Positions 25,638-34,626 of a stretch of 51,624 bases of DNA are shown piece after piece. Each line of letters opens with the position of its first letter. Within the stretch, counting starts at the first letter, position 1. The position numbers and the translations under genes are program-made. The stretch is from Burkholderiaceae bacterium (GTDB lineage Bacteria; Pseudomonadota; Gammaproteobacteria; Burkholderiales; Burkholderiaceae). The notes under the pieces are model-generated. The model did no database searches and was not told where the DNA came from. It saw nothing but the letters and a program-made list of their open reading frames with translations. The DNA is taken from positions 1 to 51,624 of the forward strand of contig JASLEM010000292.1 of NCBI GenBank assembly GCA_030151165.1, in the 5' to 3' direction.

Positions 25638-27250
25638 GGCGTGGTGACGGCCGGCCGGGCGGCGGCCGTTCGGGTGGCGGGCGCGCCGGCGTCGCTCTCG
25701 GAGACGAGGGCGCGGTACAGCGTGCTTTCGGCGAGGCCCTCGGCCTCGAACTCGTGGGCGATGCGGCCCTTGCGCATCAGCAGGATGCGGTGGCAGTTCT
25801 GCAGCAGCTCGGGCAGGTCGTCGCTGACGAGGATCACGCCCAGGCCTTTCTCGGCGAGCGTCTGCACGATGCGGTAGATGGTGTCCTTCGAGCCGACGTC
25901 GACACCGACCGTCGGCCCGTGCAGGATCAGCACGCGCGGCGAGATCGCGAGCCAGCGGCCGATCAGCACGCGCTGCTGGTTGCCGCCGGACAGCGACTGC
26001 ACCGGCCGCGTGACGTCGGGCGTCGCGATCTTGAGCTCGGCGACCGTGCGCGCGGCGAGTTCGGCGGTGCGTTTCTCGTCCAGCGCGCCGAAGCGCCCGC
26101 GCAGGCGGTCGAGCACCGCGGTGATGATGTTGTCGTGGATCGAGCGGTCGAGGAACAGGCCTTCGCTCAGCCGGTCCTCGGGCACGTAGCCGATGCCGTG
26201 CGTGATCGCGTCGCTCGGGCTCTTCAGCGTCACGGCGCGGCCATCGAGCAGCAGCTCGCCGCGATCGGCCGGCCGCACGCCCGCCAGCGCGAGCGCGAGC
26301 TCGTTGCGGCCCGAATCGAGCAGGCCGGTGATGCCCAGCACTTCGCCGGCGTGGACGACGAGGTCGACGTCGCTGAACTGCCGGCCGCGGCCGAGTGCGC
26401 GCGCCTCGAGCAGGCGCTGGGGCGACGGCGTGGAGCCGGCGTAGCGCGCACCATCGAGGCGCTTGCCCGTCATCCAGAACGCGAGGTCGGCCTTGGTGAA
26501 GTCGGCGATCGGCCCTTGCGCGACCTTCGCGCCGTCGCGGAAGACGACCGCGTTGCCGCCGATGGCGATGCACTCGTCGAGCTTGTGGCTGACGAACAGC
26601 ACCGCCACGTCCTGCGCGCGCAGGCCTTCGACGACCTGGATCAGGTTGTCGACCTCGCGCTGCGTCAGCGCGGTGGTGGGCTCGTCCATGATCACCATGC
26701 GCGCGCGCGTCGCGATCGCGCGCGCGATGGCCAGCAGCTGGCGCGTGGCGACGGGGAGTTCGTCGACCTGGGTGTCGAGGAAGGCGAGGTCGGTGGGCAG
26801 GCGCACCGCGGCGAGCGCGCGGGCGGCGGTGGCGTGGACTTCCTTGCGGTCGAAGCAGCGCGCGAGGCGGCCGCCGCCGCGCACCAGCTGTTCGCTGAGC
26901 GCGACGTTCTCCGCCACGCTCATGTTGGGCAGCAGCGAGAGATCCTGGTAGACCGTCTCGATGCCGAAGGCGAGCGCCTGCAGCGGCGTCAGCGCATCGT
27001 GCGCGACGCCGTCGACCAGCAGCCGGCCCTCGCTGGGCGGCTGCGCGCCCGAGATGATCTTGATCAGCGTGCTCTTGCCGCAGCCGTTCTCGCCCAGCAG
27101 GTGGTAGATCTGCCCGGCCTCGATGCGCAGGTCGATGCCGCGCAGCGCGTGCACGCCCGCGAAGCGCTTGTGCACCCCCTGGATCTCGAGCAGGGCGGGG
27201 CGGGGGGCGATACCGCTGTCGGTATCGGCGAGGGCGGTGGCGTCGGTCAT
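25634..27250 (-). CDS. Sugar ABC transporter ATP-binding protein, duplicated (RbsA-like)
   Basis: A 538-residue protein with two ATPase halves. The first has Walker A LLGENGCGKSTLIKI, a signature-like region VATRQLLAIARA and Walker B ARMVIMDEPTTALTQRE. The second has a degenerate Walker A (ITGLLDSGRNELALAL), the signature LSGGNQQRVLIGRWL and LILHGPTVGVDVG. A weak second site is normal for monosaccharide importers of this class. It powers uptake through the two permeases using the adjacent binding protein. The stop is coupled to the following permease by a 4-bp overlap. Confidence 0.93.
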   Translation of the reverse strand: MTDATALADTDSGIAPRPALLEIQGVHKRFAGVHALRGIDLRIEAGQIYHLLGENGCGKSTLIKIISGAQPPSEGRLLVDGVAHDALTPLQALAFGIETVYQDLSLLPNMSVAENVALSEQLVRGGGRLARCFDRKEVHATAARALAAVRLPTDLAFLDTQVDELPVATRQLLAIARAIATRARMVIMDEPTTALTQREVDNLIQVVEGLRAQDVAVLFVSHKLDECIAIGGNAVVFRDGAKVAQGPIADFTKADLAFWMTGKRLDGARYAGSTPSPQRLLEARALGRGRQFSDVDLVVHAGEVLGITGLLDSGRNELALALAGVRPADRGELLLDGRAVTLKSPSDAITHGIGYVPEDRLSEGLFLDRSIHDNIITAVLDRLRGRFGALDEKRTAELAARTVAELKIATPDVTRPVQSLSGGNQQRVLIGRWLAISPRVLILHGPTVGVDVGSKDTIYRIVQTLAEKGLGVILVSDDLPELLQNCHRILLMRKGRIAHEFEAEGLAESTLYRALVSESDAGAPATRTAAARPAVTTP

Positions 27251-27317
27251 GAGGAATCTTTCGGATGGCGGCGGGGCCGGCGCGTCGCACCGGTCCCGCC
27301 GCGTCTCGCGGTCAGGA

Positions 27318-28322
27318 TCAGAACGCGTACTTCTTGTAGTTCTGCTTGTCGACTTCCACCCACGCCTGGCCGCGGATGATCACGCCGACGCCCGGGCCCT
27401 TGGTGACGGAGACCTTGTGGTAGCCGTCGACGCCCATGTCCATGCCGTCGGTCAGCTTCTTGCCGTCCAGCAGCATCTTGGCGGTGCGGTCCATCACGAT
27501 GCCGGCGTCCTTCGGATCCCAGAACGCGATGCCGCCGACGGCGCCCGACTCGAGGTATTTCGCGGCCTCGCTGGGCAGGCCGGTGCCGTACACGCAGATC
27601 TTGCCCTGCAGGCCGGCTTCCTCGACCGCGCGGCCGATGCCCAGCACGTCCAGCGAGGACGAGCCCTGGAAGCCCTTCAGGTCCGGATGCTTGCGCAGCA
27701 TCTCCTTGGCCTTGGCGTAGGCCTTCTCGGCGTCGTTGAACGACTCGTTGTCCGGGTCGACCAGCTCCATCTTCGGGTACTTCGCCTTGGCGTTGGCGAC
27801 GCCGCCGTGCGCCCACTGCACCTGCGACTGGCTGCCGAGGGAGCCGAGCAGCGTCGTCCACTTGCCCTGCTGGCCCATGCAGGCGGCCAGGCGCTCGTTC
27901 AGGCGCGCGCCGTAGGCCGTGTTGTCGAAGGCCTCGACGTCGGCCATCGTGTTCTTCTGGTTGTCCGCCTCGTGCGTGACGACCTTGATGCCGCGGTCCA
28001 TCGCGCGCTTGAGCACCGGCTCGAGCGTGGGCGGATCCATCGAGACGACGGCGATCGCGTCGACCTTCTTCGCGACCAGGTCCTCGACCAGGCGCTGCTG
28101 CTGCGCGGCGTCGGACTGCGCGGGGCCGATCTGGCGCGTGACGACGCCCGGCGTGGTCGCGCCGAATTCCTTCACGCCGACCTCCATCCGGTTGAACCAG
28201 CTGATGCCGGTGATCTTGACGACGGTCACGATCTCCTGCGGCTTGCCCTGCGCGTGCAGCGTCGCGGCGAAGGCGATCGCCGAAAGGGAGAGCGCCGTGG
28301 CGATGGTCTTCTTCTTCATCAT
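27318..28322 (-). CDS. Periplasmic sugar-binding protein (RhaS/LsrB type)
   Basis: About 334 residues. A signal peptide MMKKKTIATALSLSAIAFAA ends near LHAQG. The mature part is a type I periplasmic-binding fold: VVKITGISWFNRMEVGVKEF, AAQQQRLVEDLVAKKVDAIA, VVTHEADNQ, LKGFQGSSSLDVLGIGRAVE and CVYGTGLPSEAAKYLESGAV. These match the rhamnose/AI-2 binding proteins (RhaS, LsrB) better than ribose RbsB. The start at 28322 has GGAG 8 nt upstream. It delivers the sugar to the two permeases. The ligand is not certain: deoC and DeoR in the operon suggest deoxyribose or a related sugar. Confidence 0.9.
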   Translation of the reverse strand: MMKKKTIATALSLSAIAFAATLHAQGKPQEIVTVVKITGISWFNRMEVGVKEFGATTPGVVTRQIGPAQSDAAQQQRLVEDLVAKKVDAIAVVSMDPPTLEPVLKRAMDRGIKVVTHEADNQKNTMADVEAFDNTAYGARLNERLAACMGQQGKWTTLLGSLGSQSQVQWAHGGVANAKAKYPKMELVDPDNESFNDAEKAYAKAKEMLRKHPDLKGFQGSSSLDVLGIGRAVEEAGLQGKICVYGTGLPSEAAKYLESGAVGGIAFWDPKDAGIVMDRTAKMLLDGKKLTDGMDMGVDGYHKVSVTKGPGVGVIIRGQAWVEVDKQNYKKYAF

Positions 28323-28352
28323 GTCTTTGTCTCCAAACCCTCGTTCAAACAA

Positions 28353-29381
28353 TCACGCCGATCCACGAGGGGACTGGGTCGACGATGCGCGCGGGCGCGT
28401 TGCGAAGTGGCGGAAATCACGCAGGCTCACGCGCGCCGAGGCGAGGAACAGCAGCAGCAGCACGCCCCAGGCGCAATCGCGGAAGAAGTTGGAGATGTCC
28501 AGCAGGTTGAAGGTGCTCGAGAGCAGCTGCAGCGCCATCGCCGAGAAGAACACGCACACCATGCGGCCGTAGCCGCCCTGCGGGCGCACGCCGGCCATCA
28601 CGGCGATGAGGATCGCGATCAGCAGGTACGAGGTGCCGTAGTCGGACTTCACGCTGGCCGTGCGCGCCGCGATGATGACGCCGGCGATGCCCGCCATCAG
28701 GCCGGACAGCGTGTACGTCCACACGAGCATGCGCAGTTGCGCGATGCCCGCGTAGCGCGCGGCCTTCGCGTTGGTGCCGAGCAGGAACAGGCGCAGGCCG
28801 AACGGGCTGTAGCGCAGCAGCCAGCCGACCGCCAGCAGCATCGCCACGAAGATCACGAACGGGATCGGCACGCCGAACACCGACTCGTTGCCGATGGCCG
28901 ACATCGGGTCGGCGTTGCCGATGCGCAGGCTCGAGCCCTGCGTCAGCACCACCGCCGCGCCGGTGAACACGAGCTGCGTGCCGAGCGTGCACAGGATCGG
29001 CGTGAGGCCGGCGCGGGCGATCAGCAGGCCGTTGAGCAGGCCGCCGACGAGGCCCGTCGCGACGGCCACCGCCACGAACAGGCCGGTGTACAGCCACGGC
29101 GACGCATCGGACGACGCGAGCATCGGCACCACGCTCGCCGCGACCACGCCGGCGAGGTTCGCGAGCGCGATGCCCGAGAGGTCGATGCCGCCGTTGCCCG
29201 AGATCATCGACAGCGCCACGCCGATCGCCAGCAGCCCGAGCTCGGGCACCTGGCTCGCCATCGACTGGAAGTTGTAGATGTCGAGGAACTCGCCCTTGGA
29301 CAGCACGGTGGCCGCCACGACGATGAGCAGGTTGATGCCCACCAGGAAGTTGAGCTGCGGGTCGGAGAACTTGAACTTCAT
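28353..29381 (-). CDS. Sugar ABC transporter permease (RhaQ/LsrD-like), first of two
   Basis: A 342-residue inner-membrane permease. Landmarks are LGLLAIGVALSMISGNGGID, LVGGLLNGLLIARAGLTPIL, the cytoplasmic loop LFLLGTNAKAARYAGIAQLR and VMAGVRPQGGYGRMVCVF. It lies between the ribokinase gene (43 bp) and the binding-protein gene (30 bp). With the downstream permease it should form a heterodimeric channel. The C-terminal tail after residue 315 is basic and Ser-rich. Confidence 0.9.
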   Translation of the reverse strand: MKFKFSDPQLNFLVGINLLIVVAATVLSKGEFLDIYNFQSMASQVPELGLLAIGVALSMISGNGGIDLSGIALANLAGVVAASVVPMLASSDASPWLYTGLFVAVAVATGLVGGLLNGLLIARAGLTPILCTLGTQLVFTGAAVVLTQGSSLRIGNADPMSAIGNESVFGVPIPFVIFVAMLLAVGWLLRYSPFGLRLFLLGTNAKAARYAGIAQLRMLVWTYTLSGLMAGIAGVIIAARTASVKSDYGTSYLLIAILIAVMAGVRPQGGYGRMVCVFFSAMALQLLSSTFNLLDISNFFRDCAWGVLLLLFLASARVSLRDFRHFATRPRASSTQSPRGSA

Positions 29382-29424
29382 GGCGCGGATGTCCGGGGAA
29401 GCGGTCGGGCGGCGAGGTCGCGGG

Positions 29425-30369
29425 TCAGGCGGGCGCGTTCAGCAGCGCGTCGATCTCGTGGCGCTGCGGCATCGACGGCGCGGTGCCGGCACGCGTCACC
29501 GAGATCGCGGCCACCGCGGTCGCGAAGCACGCGGCCTCGAGCGGCGTCGCGCCCTCGGCCAGCGCCGCGGCGAAGCCGCCGTTGAACGCGTCGCCGGCGC
29601 CGGTGGTCTCGAGCACGCGGCCCGCATTGCGCGGCGGCACGTGCACCGACTCGCCCGCGCGGTGCAGCAGCGCGCCCTGCGCGCCGAGCGTGATCAGCGC
29701 GCAGCCGGCGCCGCGCGCGAGCAGGGCGTCGCCGGCACGGCGCGCCTCGTCGAGCGTGGTGACGGGCAGGCCGGTCAGCGTCGCGGCCTCGTGCTCGTTG
29801 GGCGTGATGTAGTCGCACAGCGGATAGACCGCGTCGTCGAACGCGAGCGCCGGCGCCGGGTTGAAGACGGTCAACGTGCCCGCGGCGCGCGCGATCTGCA
29901 GGCCGCGCAGCGCGGCGTCGGCGGGCTGCTCGAGCTGCGTCATGAAGACGCGCGCGGCGCGGATCGCGTCGGCGGCGGCGTCGACGTCCGCGACGCCGAT
30001 CAGCGCCGCGGCGCCCGGCACCACGATGATCGCGTTCTCGCCGGTGCGCTCGTGCACGTAGATGAAGGCGGCGCCCGTCGGGGCGTCGTCGAGCTGCGCG
30101 ACGTGCGGCGCGATGCCTTCCTTCTTCCACAGCGCGAGCGCGGTGTCGCCGAAGGTGTCGCGGCCGATCTTCGAGATGAACGCGACCTGCGCGCCCGCGC
30201 GCGCCGCCGCGACGGCCTGGTTCGAGCCCTTGCCGCCGGGGCCGACCGCGAAGCCCGAACCCGCGATGGTCTCACCGATGCCGGGCAGGCGATCCGCGCG
30301 GAAGGCGAGGTCGGCGACGTAGATGCCGAGGATCGCGACGCCGCGTTGCGTGGTGGAAGTGACGCTCAT
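29425..30369 (-). CDS. Ribokinase-family sugar kinase (RbsK/DeoK-like)
   Basis: A 314-residue PfkB kinase. The N-terminal signature GPGGKGSNQAVAAARAGAQV and the C-terminal motif LETTGAGDAFNGGFAAAL, with catalytic Asp in GAGDAF, are complete. Its length is that of ribokinases. It phosphorylates a pentose at O5. The neighbouring deoC (aldolase for 2-deoxyribose 5-phosphate) and DeoR-type operators make deoxyribokinase a reasonable guess, but ribose remains possible. It starts 4 bp after the RbsD/FucU gene, indicating coupling. Confidence 0.88.
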   Translation of the reverse strand: MSVTSTTQRGVAILGIYVADLAFRADRLPGIGETIAGSGFAVGPGGKGSNQAVAAARAGAQVAFISKIGRDTFGDTALALWKKEGIAPHVAQLDDAPTGAAFIYVHERTGENAIIVVPGAAALIGVADVDAAADAIRAARVFMTQLEQPADAALRGLQIARAAGTLTVFNPAPALAFDDAVYPLCDYITPNEHEAATLTGLPVTTLDEARRAGDALLARGAGCALITLGAQGALLHRAGESVHVPPRNAGRVLETTGAGDAFNGGFAAALAEGATPLEAACFATAVAAISVTRAGTAPSMPQRHEIDALLNAPA

Positions 30370-30373
30370 GGTC

Positions 30374-30826
30374 TCAGGCCTCGGGCGCGAGGACGCCCTT
30401 CTTGAACAGGAAGCAGCCGTAGAAGCGGCGCTCGCCCGTCGCGATCACGCAGTACGACTTGCGTGCCGCCTCGTAGAACGCGAAACGCTCGATCGAGCCC
30501 ATCGTCCACGTGCGGCCCTCGGCGCGGTCGATCTCGGCCTGCACTTCCTGCTGCACCGGCGACACGTTGTCCGGCTCGCCCACGATCTCCATGCGACGCG
30601 CCGGGCGCTCGACCGCGCCGTCCAGCGGCATCACGGACAGGATCGCGCGCGCGGCCGCCGCGGTGCCCACGCCGTCGATGCGCAGCACGCGGCCGAGCGC
30701 GGTCTGGCGCGCGACGGAGTCGGCCGGGAAGTTGGCGTCGCACAGCACGAGCTCGTCGCCGTGGCCCATCGCGCGCAGCGCGTACAGCACGTCGGCGTTC
30801 AGCAGGGGGTCGATGGATTTCAGCAT
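30374..30826 (-). CDS. RbsD/FucU-family sugar mutarotase
   Basis: A 150-residue protein of the RbsD/FucU fold, which speeds interconversion of the anomers or ring forms of sugars. Landmarks are MLKSIDPLLNADVLYALRAM, GHGDELVLCDANFPADS and the C-terminal TGERRFYGCFLFKKGVL. The His in GHGDELV is the conserved family His. The length and the C-terminus fit FucU-type members better than RbsD itself. It prepares the imported sugar for the kinase immediately downstream. Confidence 0.9.
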   Translation of the reverse strand: MLKSIDPLLNADVLYALRAMGHGDELVLCDANFPADSVARQTALGRVLRIDGVGTAAAARAILSVMPLDGAVERPARRMEIVGEPDNVSPVQQEVQAEIDRAEGRTWTMGSIERFAFYEAARKSYCVIATGERRFYGCFLFKKGVLAPEA

Positions 30827-30863
30827 GTCGTCTCCTTCGTTCTTCGCGTGCGGTGCCCGGCGC

Positions 30864-33278
30864 TCAGTCGCCGTACGGCACCCAGATGTTCTTGACCTGC
30901 GTCGCGTGGCGCAGGAACAGCGGGCCCTCCGCGGCGGCCGCGTCGTGCCAGTCGGTCGCGAGGCCGTGGTCGACCAGCGTGCGCTTCAGGTTGCCGGCGG
31001 ACAGGCGCTCGGTCGTCTCGGAGCGCGCCGCCGGGCCGAAGGCCCAGACCGCGTCGACGTCGTCGTGGCCCGCGAGCGTCGGCAGCAGCGCGTCGACCTG
31101 GCCCGTCACCACGTTGACGACGCCGGCCGGCAGGTCGGACGCCTCCAGCACCTGGCAGAAGTCGACGGCCAGCAGCGGGTGGCGCTCGCTCGGCACGATC
31201 ACCGAGCGGTTGCCCATCGCGAGCAGCGGCGCGAGCAGGCTGACGAAGGCGAGCAGCGGCGCCTCGTCCGGGCACACCGCGCCGACGACGCCCATCGGCT
31301 CGACCATCGCGAGCGCGACGCCGCGCAGCGGCGGCACGTGGACGGTGCCCTCGTACTTGTCCGCCCACGCGCCGTACGCGAACAGGCGGCGCAGGCTGGC
31401 CTCCACCTCGGCGTCCGCCGCGCGCGGGTCGACGCCGGTGGACGCGACGAGACGCGCCGCGAACTCGCCGGCGCGCAGCGCCAGGTTCTCGGCGAGGAAG
31501 TAGAGCGCCTGCGCGCGCCGGTGCGGCGTCGACGACGACCACGCGGCTGCGCCGCGCGCGGCGGCGACGGCGTTGCGGATGTCCTTGCGGTTGCCCGCGC
31601 CGACCTCGCCGATGCGCCGGCCCTGGTGCGACAGCACGGGCAGCGAGTGCTCCGAATCCGGCCGCGCCTGCTTGCCGTTGATGAACAGCTTGGGCGTGCG
31701 GTCGATGCCGGGGAACGCTGGCACGGCTAGGGCGCCGTCGGGCGCCGCGGCCTCGTTCGCGGCCGGCGCGTCCTTGCCGGCGACGACCCCCAGGCGCGGG
31801 CGTCGCGCGGCCCACGCGCGCGGCTTCAGGTACTCGTAGCAGCCTTCGCGGCCGCCTTCGCGGCCGTAGCCCGACTCGCGGTAGCCGCCGAAGCCGACGC
31901 CAGCGTCGAACAGGTTGGTCGCGTTGATCCACACCACGCCCGCGTGCAGCTGCGGCGCGATGCCGAGCGCGAGGCCGATCGTCTCGCTCCACACGCTGGC
32001 CGCGAGGCCGAAGCGCGTGTTGTTGGCGAGCGCGACGGCGTCGTCGGGCGTGCGGAAGGTCATCGCCACCAGCACCGGCCCGAAGATCTCCTCGGTCGCG
32101 ACGGTCGAGGCCGGATGCACGTCGGTCAGCAGCGTCGGCGGGTAGAAGCTGCCGCCGGCCGGCAGCGCGATCGCGGGCTGGTGGCAGGTCGCGCCTTCCT
32201 TCACGCCGGCCTCGACCAGCGCGCGCACGCGTTCGAGCTGGATCGGCGCGATGAGCGAGCCCATGTCGATCGCCTTGTCCAGCGGCGTGCCGGCGCGCAG
32301 CGTCGACATGCGGCGCTTGAGGCGCTCGATGAAGTCGGCCGCGATGCCTTCCTGCAGCAGCAGGCGCGAGCCGGCGCAGCAGACCTGGCCCTGGTTGAAC
32401 CAGATCGCGTCGACCACGCCTTCGACGGCGGCGTCGAGGTCGGCGTCCTCGAACACGATGAAGGGCGACTTGCCGCCCAGCTCCAGCGTGAGTGACTTGC
32501 CGCTGCCGGCGGTCTGCGTGCGGATCAGGCGGCCGACGTCGGTCGAGCCGGTGAAGGCGATCTTGTCGACGTCGGGATGCGCGACCAGCGCGGCGCCGGT
32601 GCGGCCGTCGCCGGTCACGACGTTGAGCACGCCGGCGGGCAGGCCGGCCTGCGTGGCGAGCTCGGCGAACAGCAGCGCGCTGAGCGGCGTGAACTCGGCC
32701 GGCTTGAGCACGACGGTGTTGCCGAGCGCGAGCGCCGGCGCGATCTTCCACGCGAGCATCAGCAGCGGGAAGTTCCACGGCACGATCTGGCCGACGACGC
32801 CGACGGGTTGCTGGTCGGCGAACTCGCGCTCTTGCAGCTGCGCCCAGCCGGCGTGGTGGTAGAAGTGGCGCGCGACGAGCGGGACGTCGATGTCGCGCGT
32901 CTCGCGGATCGGCTTGCCGTTGTCCAGCGCTTCGACCACCGCGAGCAGCCGTGCGTGGCGCTGCACCAGGCGCGCGAGCGCGTACAGATGCCGCGCGCGG
33001 CCGTGGCCGCCGAGTGCTTCCCAGCCCGGTTGCGCCGCGCGGGCCGCGGCCACCGCGGCGTCGACGTCGGCCTGGGTGCCTTGCGAGACGCGCGCGAGCA
33101 CCTGGCCGGTGGACGGCTCGAAGGTGTCGAACAGCGCGCCGTCGGCCGGCGCCGTGGCGCGGCCGCCGATCACGTGGCCGAAGCCGCCGGCATGGCGCGC
33201 GAGCCACTGGCGGGCCTCGGTGTCGCTCTCGGGGGCGGGGCCGTAGTCCATCGTGTCGAAGAAGTCAGTAACGCTCAT
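30864..33278 (-). CDS. ALDH16-type tandem-domain aldehyde dehydrogenase
   Basis: An 804-residue protein with two aldehyde-dehydrogenase domains, the length and layout of the ALDH16 family. The first domain (about 1-500) is complete: IVPWNFPLLMLAWK, FTGSTDVGR, catalytic base Glu266 in LELGGK, nucleophile Cys300 in FNQGQVCCAGSR and EEIFGPV. The second domain (about 535-804) keeps the ALDH pattern (LSHQGRRIGEVGAGNRKDI, VEPMGVVGAVCPDEAPLLAF) but ends before any Cys/Glu active-site motif and looks structural. In a deoC operon the probable substrate is acetaldehyde from deoxyribose 5-phosphate cleavage, oxidised to acetate. It starts 4 bp after deoC. Another aldehyde substrate is possible. Confidence 0.9.
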   Translation of the reverse strand: MSVTDFFDTMDYGPAPESDTEARQWLARHAGGFGHVIGGRATAPADGALFDTFEPSTGQVLARVSQGTQADVDAAVAAARAAQPGWEALGGHGRARHLYALARLVQRHARLLAVVEALDNGKPIRETRDIDVPLVARHFYHHAGWAQLQEREFADQQPVGVVGQIVPWNFPLLMLAWKIAPALALGNTVVLKPAEFTPLSALLFAELATQAGLPAGVLNVVTGDGRTGAALVAHPDVDKIAFTGSTDVGRLIRTQTAGSGKSLTLELGGKSPFIVFEDADLDAAVEGVVDAIWFNQGQVCCAGSRLLLQEGIAADFIERLKRRMSTLRAGTPLDKAIDMGSLIAPIQLERVRALVEAGVKEGATCHQPAIALPAGGSFYPPTLLTDVHPASTVATEEIFGPVLVAMTFRTPDDAVALANNTRFGLAASVWSETIGLALGIAPQLHAGVVWINATNLFDAGVGFGGYRESGYGREGGREGCYEYLKPRAWAARRPRLGVVAGKDAPAANEAAAPDGALAVPAFPGIDRTPKLFINGKQARPDSEHSLPVLSHQGRRIGEVGAGNRKDIRNAVAAARGAAAWSSSTPHRRAQALYFLAENLALRAGEFAARLVASTGVDPRAADAEVEASLRRLFAYGAWADKYEGTVHVPPLRGVALAMVEPMGVVGAVCPDEAPLLAFVSLLAPLLAMGNRSVIVPSERHPLLAVDFCQVLEASDLPAGVVNVVTGQVDALLPTLAGHDDVDAVWAFGPAARSETTERLSAGNLKRTLVDHGLATDWHDAAAAEGPLFLRHATQVKNIWVPYGD

Positions 33279-33282
33279 GAGG

Positions 33283-34335
33283 TCAGCCGATCGGGTGGCG
33301 GTTGAAAGCCGAATAGCGGCCGGTCACGTGGTGCTCGAGCTGGCGCTCGATGTCGGCGAGCAGGGTGGAGGCGCCGATGCGGAACAGCGTCGGCTCGAGC
33401 CAGGGCCGGCCGAGCTCCTCCTTCATCAGCACCTGGTACTCGAGGACGCCCTTGGCGGTGGACACGCCGCCGGCCGGCTTGTAGCCGACGCGCACGCCGG
33501 TGCGCGCCTCGTAGTCGCGGATCATGCGCAGCATCACGAGCGTCACCAGCGGCGTCGCGTTGACGCCTTCCTTGCCGGTGGACGTCTTGATGAAGTCGGC
33601 GCCGGCCATCATGCAGACCATCGAGGCCTTGGCCACGTTGCGCAGCGTCTTCAGCTCGCCGGTCGCGAGGATGGCCTTGACGTGCGCGGCGCCGCAGGCC
33701 GCGCGGAAGTCGCGCATCTCGTCGTACAGCGCCTGCCAGTTGCCGGTCAGCACGTGCTCGCGGGTGATGACGATGTCGATCTCGCTCGCGCCGTCGCGAA
33801 CCGAGGCCTCGATCTCGCGCAGCTTGAGCTCGTGCGGGATCAGGCCGGCCGGGAAGCCGGTGGACACCGCCGCGACCGGGATGCCCGTGCCGTCCAGCGC
33901 CTCGACGGCCGCGCCGACGTAGCGGTGGTACACGCACACCGCGCCGGTGTGCAGCGGGCGGTCGAAGCCGAGCGCGTCGAGGATGTCGCGCCGCACCGGG
34001 GCCGCGGCCTTGGCGCACAGGCGGCGCACGCGCTCGGCGGTGTCGTCGCCGCTGAGCGTGGTGAGGTCGATGCAGCTGACGGCCTTCAGCAGCCACGCGG
34101 CCTGCGCCTCCTTCTTGACGGAGCGGCGCCCCGGCAGCGTGGCGACGCGGCGCTCGGCCGCCGAGCGGTTCACGCGCAGGCCGTCGATCCAGCTGGCGTC
34201 GAACGGGCGGCCGGGGTTGCGGGTCTCGTCGGCATGCGGCAGCGCGACGACGGGTGCGGCGGCGGCCGCCACGGACGGGCGTGCGGAAGCGTTGGCGATC
34301 GCGGCGGCGCCGCGACGAAGGGAAGGTGAGCTCAT
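33283..34335 (-). CDS. deoC: Deoxyribose-phosphate aldolase (DeoC), long form
   Basis: A 350-residue class I aldolase that splits 2-deoxyribose 5-phosphate into acetaldehyde and glyceraldehyde 3-phosphate. The catalytic residues correspond to E. coli: Asp in SEIDIVITREHVL (Asp102), Schiff-base Lys in ADFIKTSTGKEGVNATP (Lys167) and the activating Lys in VGYKPAGGVSTAKG (Lys201). An N-terminal extension of about 90 residues makes it longer than E. coli DeoC (259) and closer to the eukaryotic-type forms. The start at 34335 was chosen because the frame upstream runs through the shared promoter region. First gene of the operon, with paired palindromes upstream. Confidence 0.93.
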   Translation of the reverse strand: MSSPSLRRGAAAIANASARPSVAAAAAPVVALPHADETRNPGRPFDASWIDGLRVNRSAAERRVATLPGRRSVKKEAQAAWLLKAVSCIDLTTLSGDDTAERVRRLCAKAAAPVRRDILDALGFDRPLHTGAVCVYHRYVGAAVEALDGTGIPVAAVSTGFPAGLIPHELKLREIEASVRDGASEIDIVITREHVLTGNWQALYDEMRDFRAACGAAHVKAILATGELKTLRNVAKASMVCMMAGADFIKTSTGKEGVNATPLVTLVMLRMIRDYEARTGVRVGYKPAGGVSTAKGVLEYQVLMKEELGRPWLEPTLFRIGASTLLADIERQLEHHVTGRYSAFNRHPIG

Positions 34336-34502
34336 GGGTGTGACGGCGAAGCCGCCGGGCAGGGCAGCCGGCTGGCGGAGGTGCGGACCAAGGGCATGGC
34401 GTCGTTGTCTCTTCGTGTCGTTGCAGGGTCGCCGTGGGCGGCCCGCGCTTGTTCGGTGTCGTCGGCGGGCGCCCGTTCGTGGCGCGTCCGTCGATGAAGT
34501 TG

Positions 34503-34520
34503 ATGTTATGGCAATAACAT
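34503..34520. promoter_or_regulatory. DeoR-type operator, site 1
   Basis: ATGTTAT and ATAACAT form a perfect 7-bp inverted repeat around GGCA. The core TGTTA-N6-TAACA has the same half-sites and spacing as the E. coli DeoR operator (TGTTA-GAATTC-TAACA). It lies in the deoC/deoR divergent promoter region, 168 bp from the deoC start and 107 bp from the deoR start. Confidence 0.75.
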
Positions 34521-34533
34521 TTATTTGTGCAAG

Positions 34534-34551
34534 ATGTTTTTGAAATAACAT
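34534..34551. promoter_or_regulatory. DeoR-type operator, site 2
   Basis: The core TGTTT-N6-TAACA differs from site 1 at one half-site base and has the same length and orientation. Its start is 31 bp from that of site 1, about three helical turns, so two repressor units could bind on the same DNA face. A/T-rich DNA around both sites probably holds the promoters. Confidence 0.65.
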
Positions 34552-34626
34552 CGCCATGCGGGATACTGCGCGGCATGGATGGCCGGCCCGCACGGGCCGC
34601 GCGTCGATGAGGATGGAGATCGGAAG

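Noticed and set aside
30864..33278. Two separate aldehyde dehydrogenase genes
   Set aside because: One uninterrupted frame joins both domains, and the length equals the ALDH16 family.
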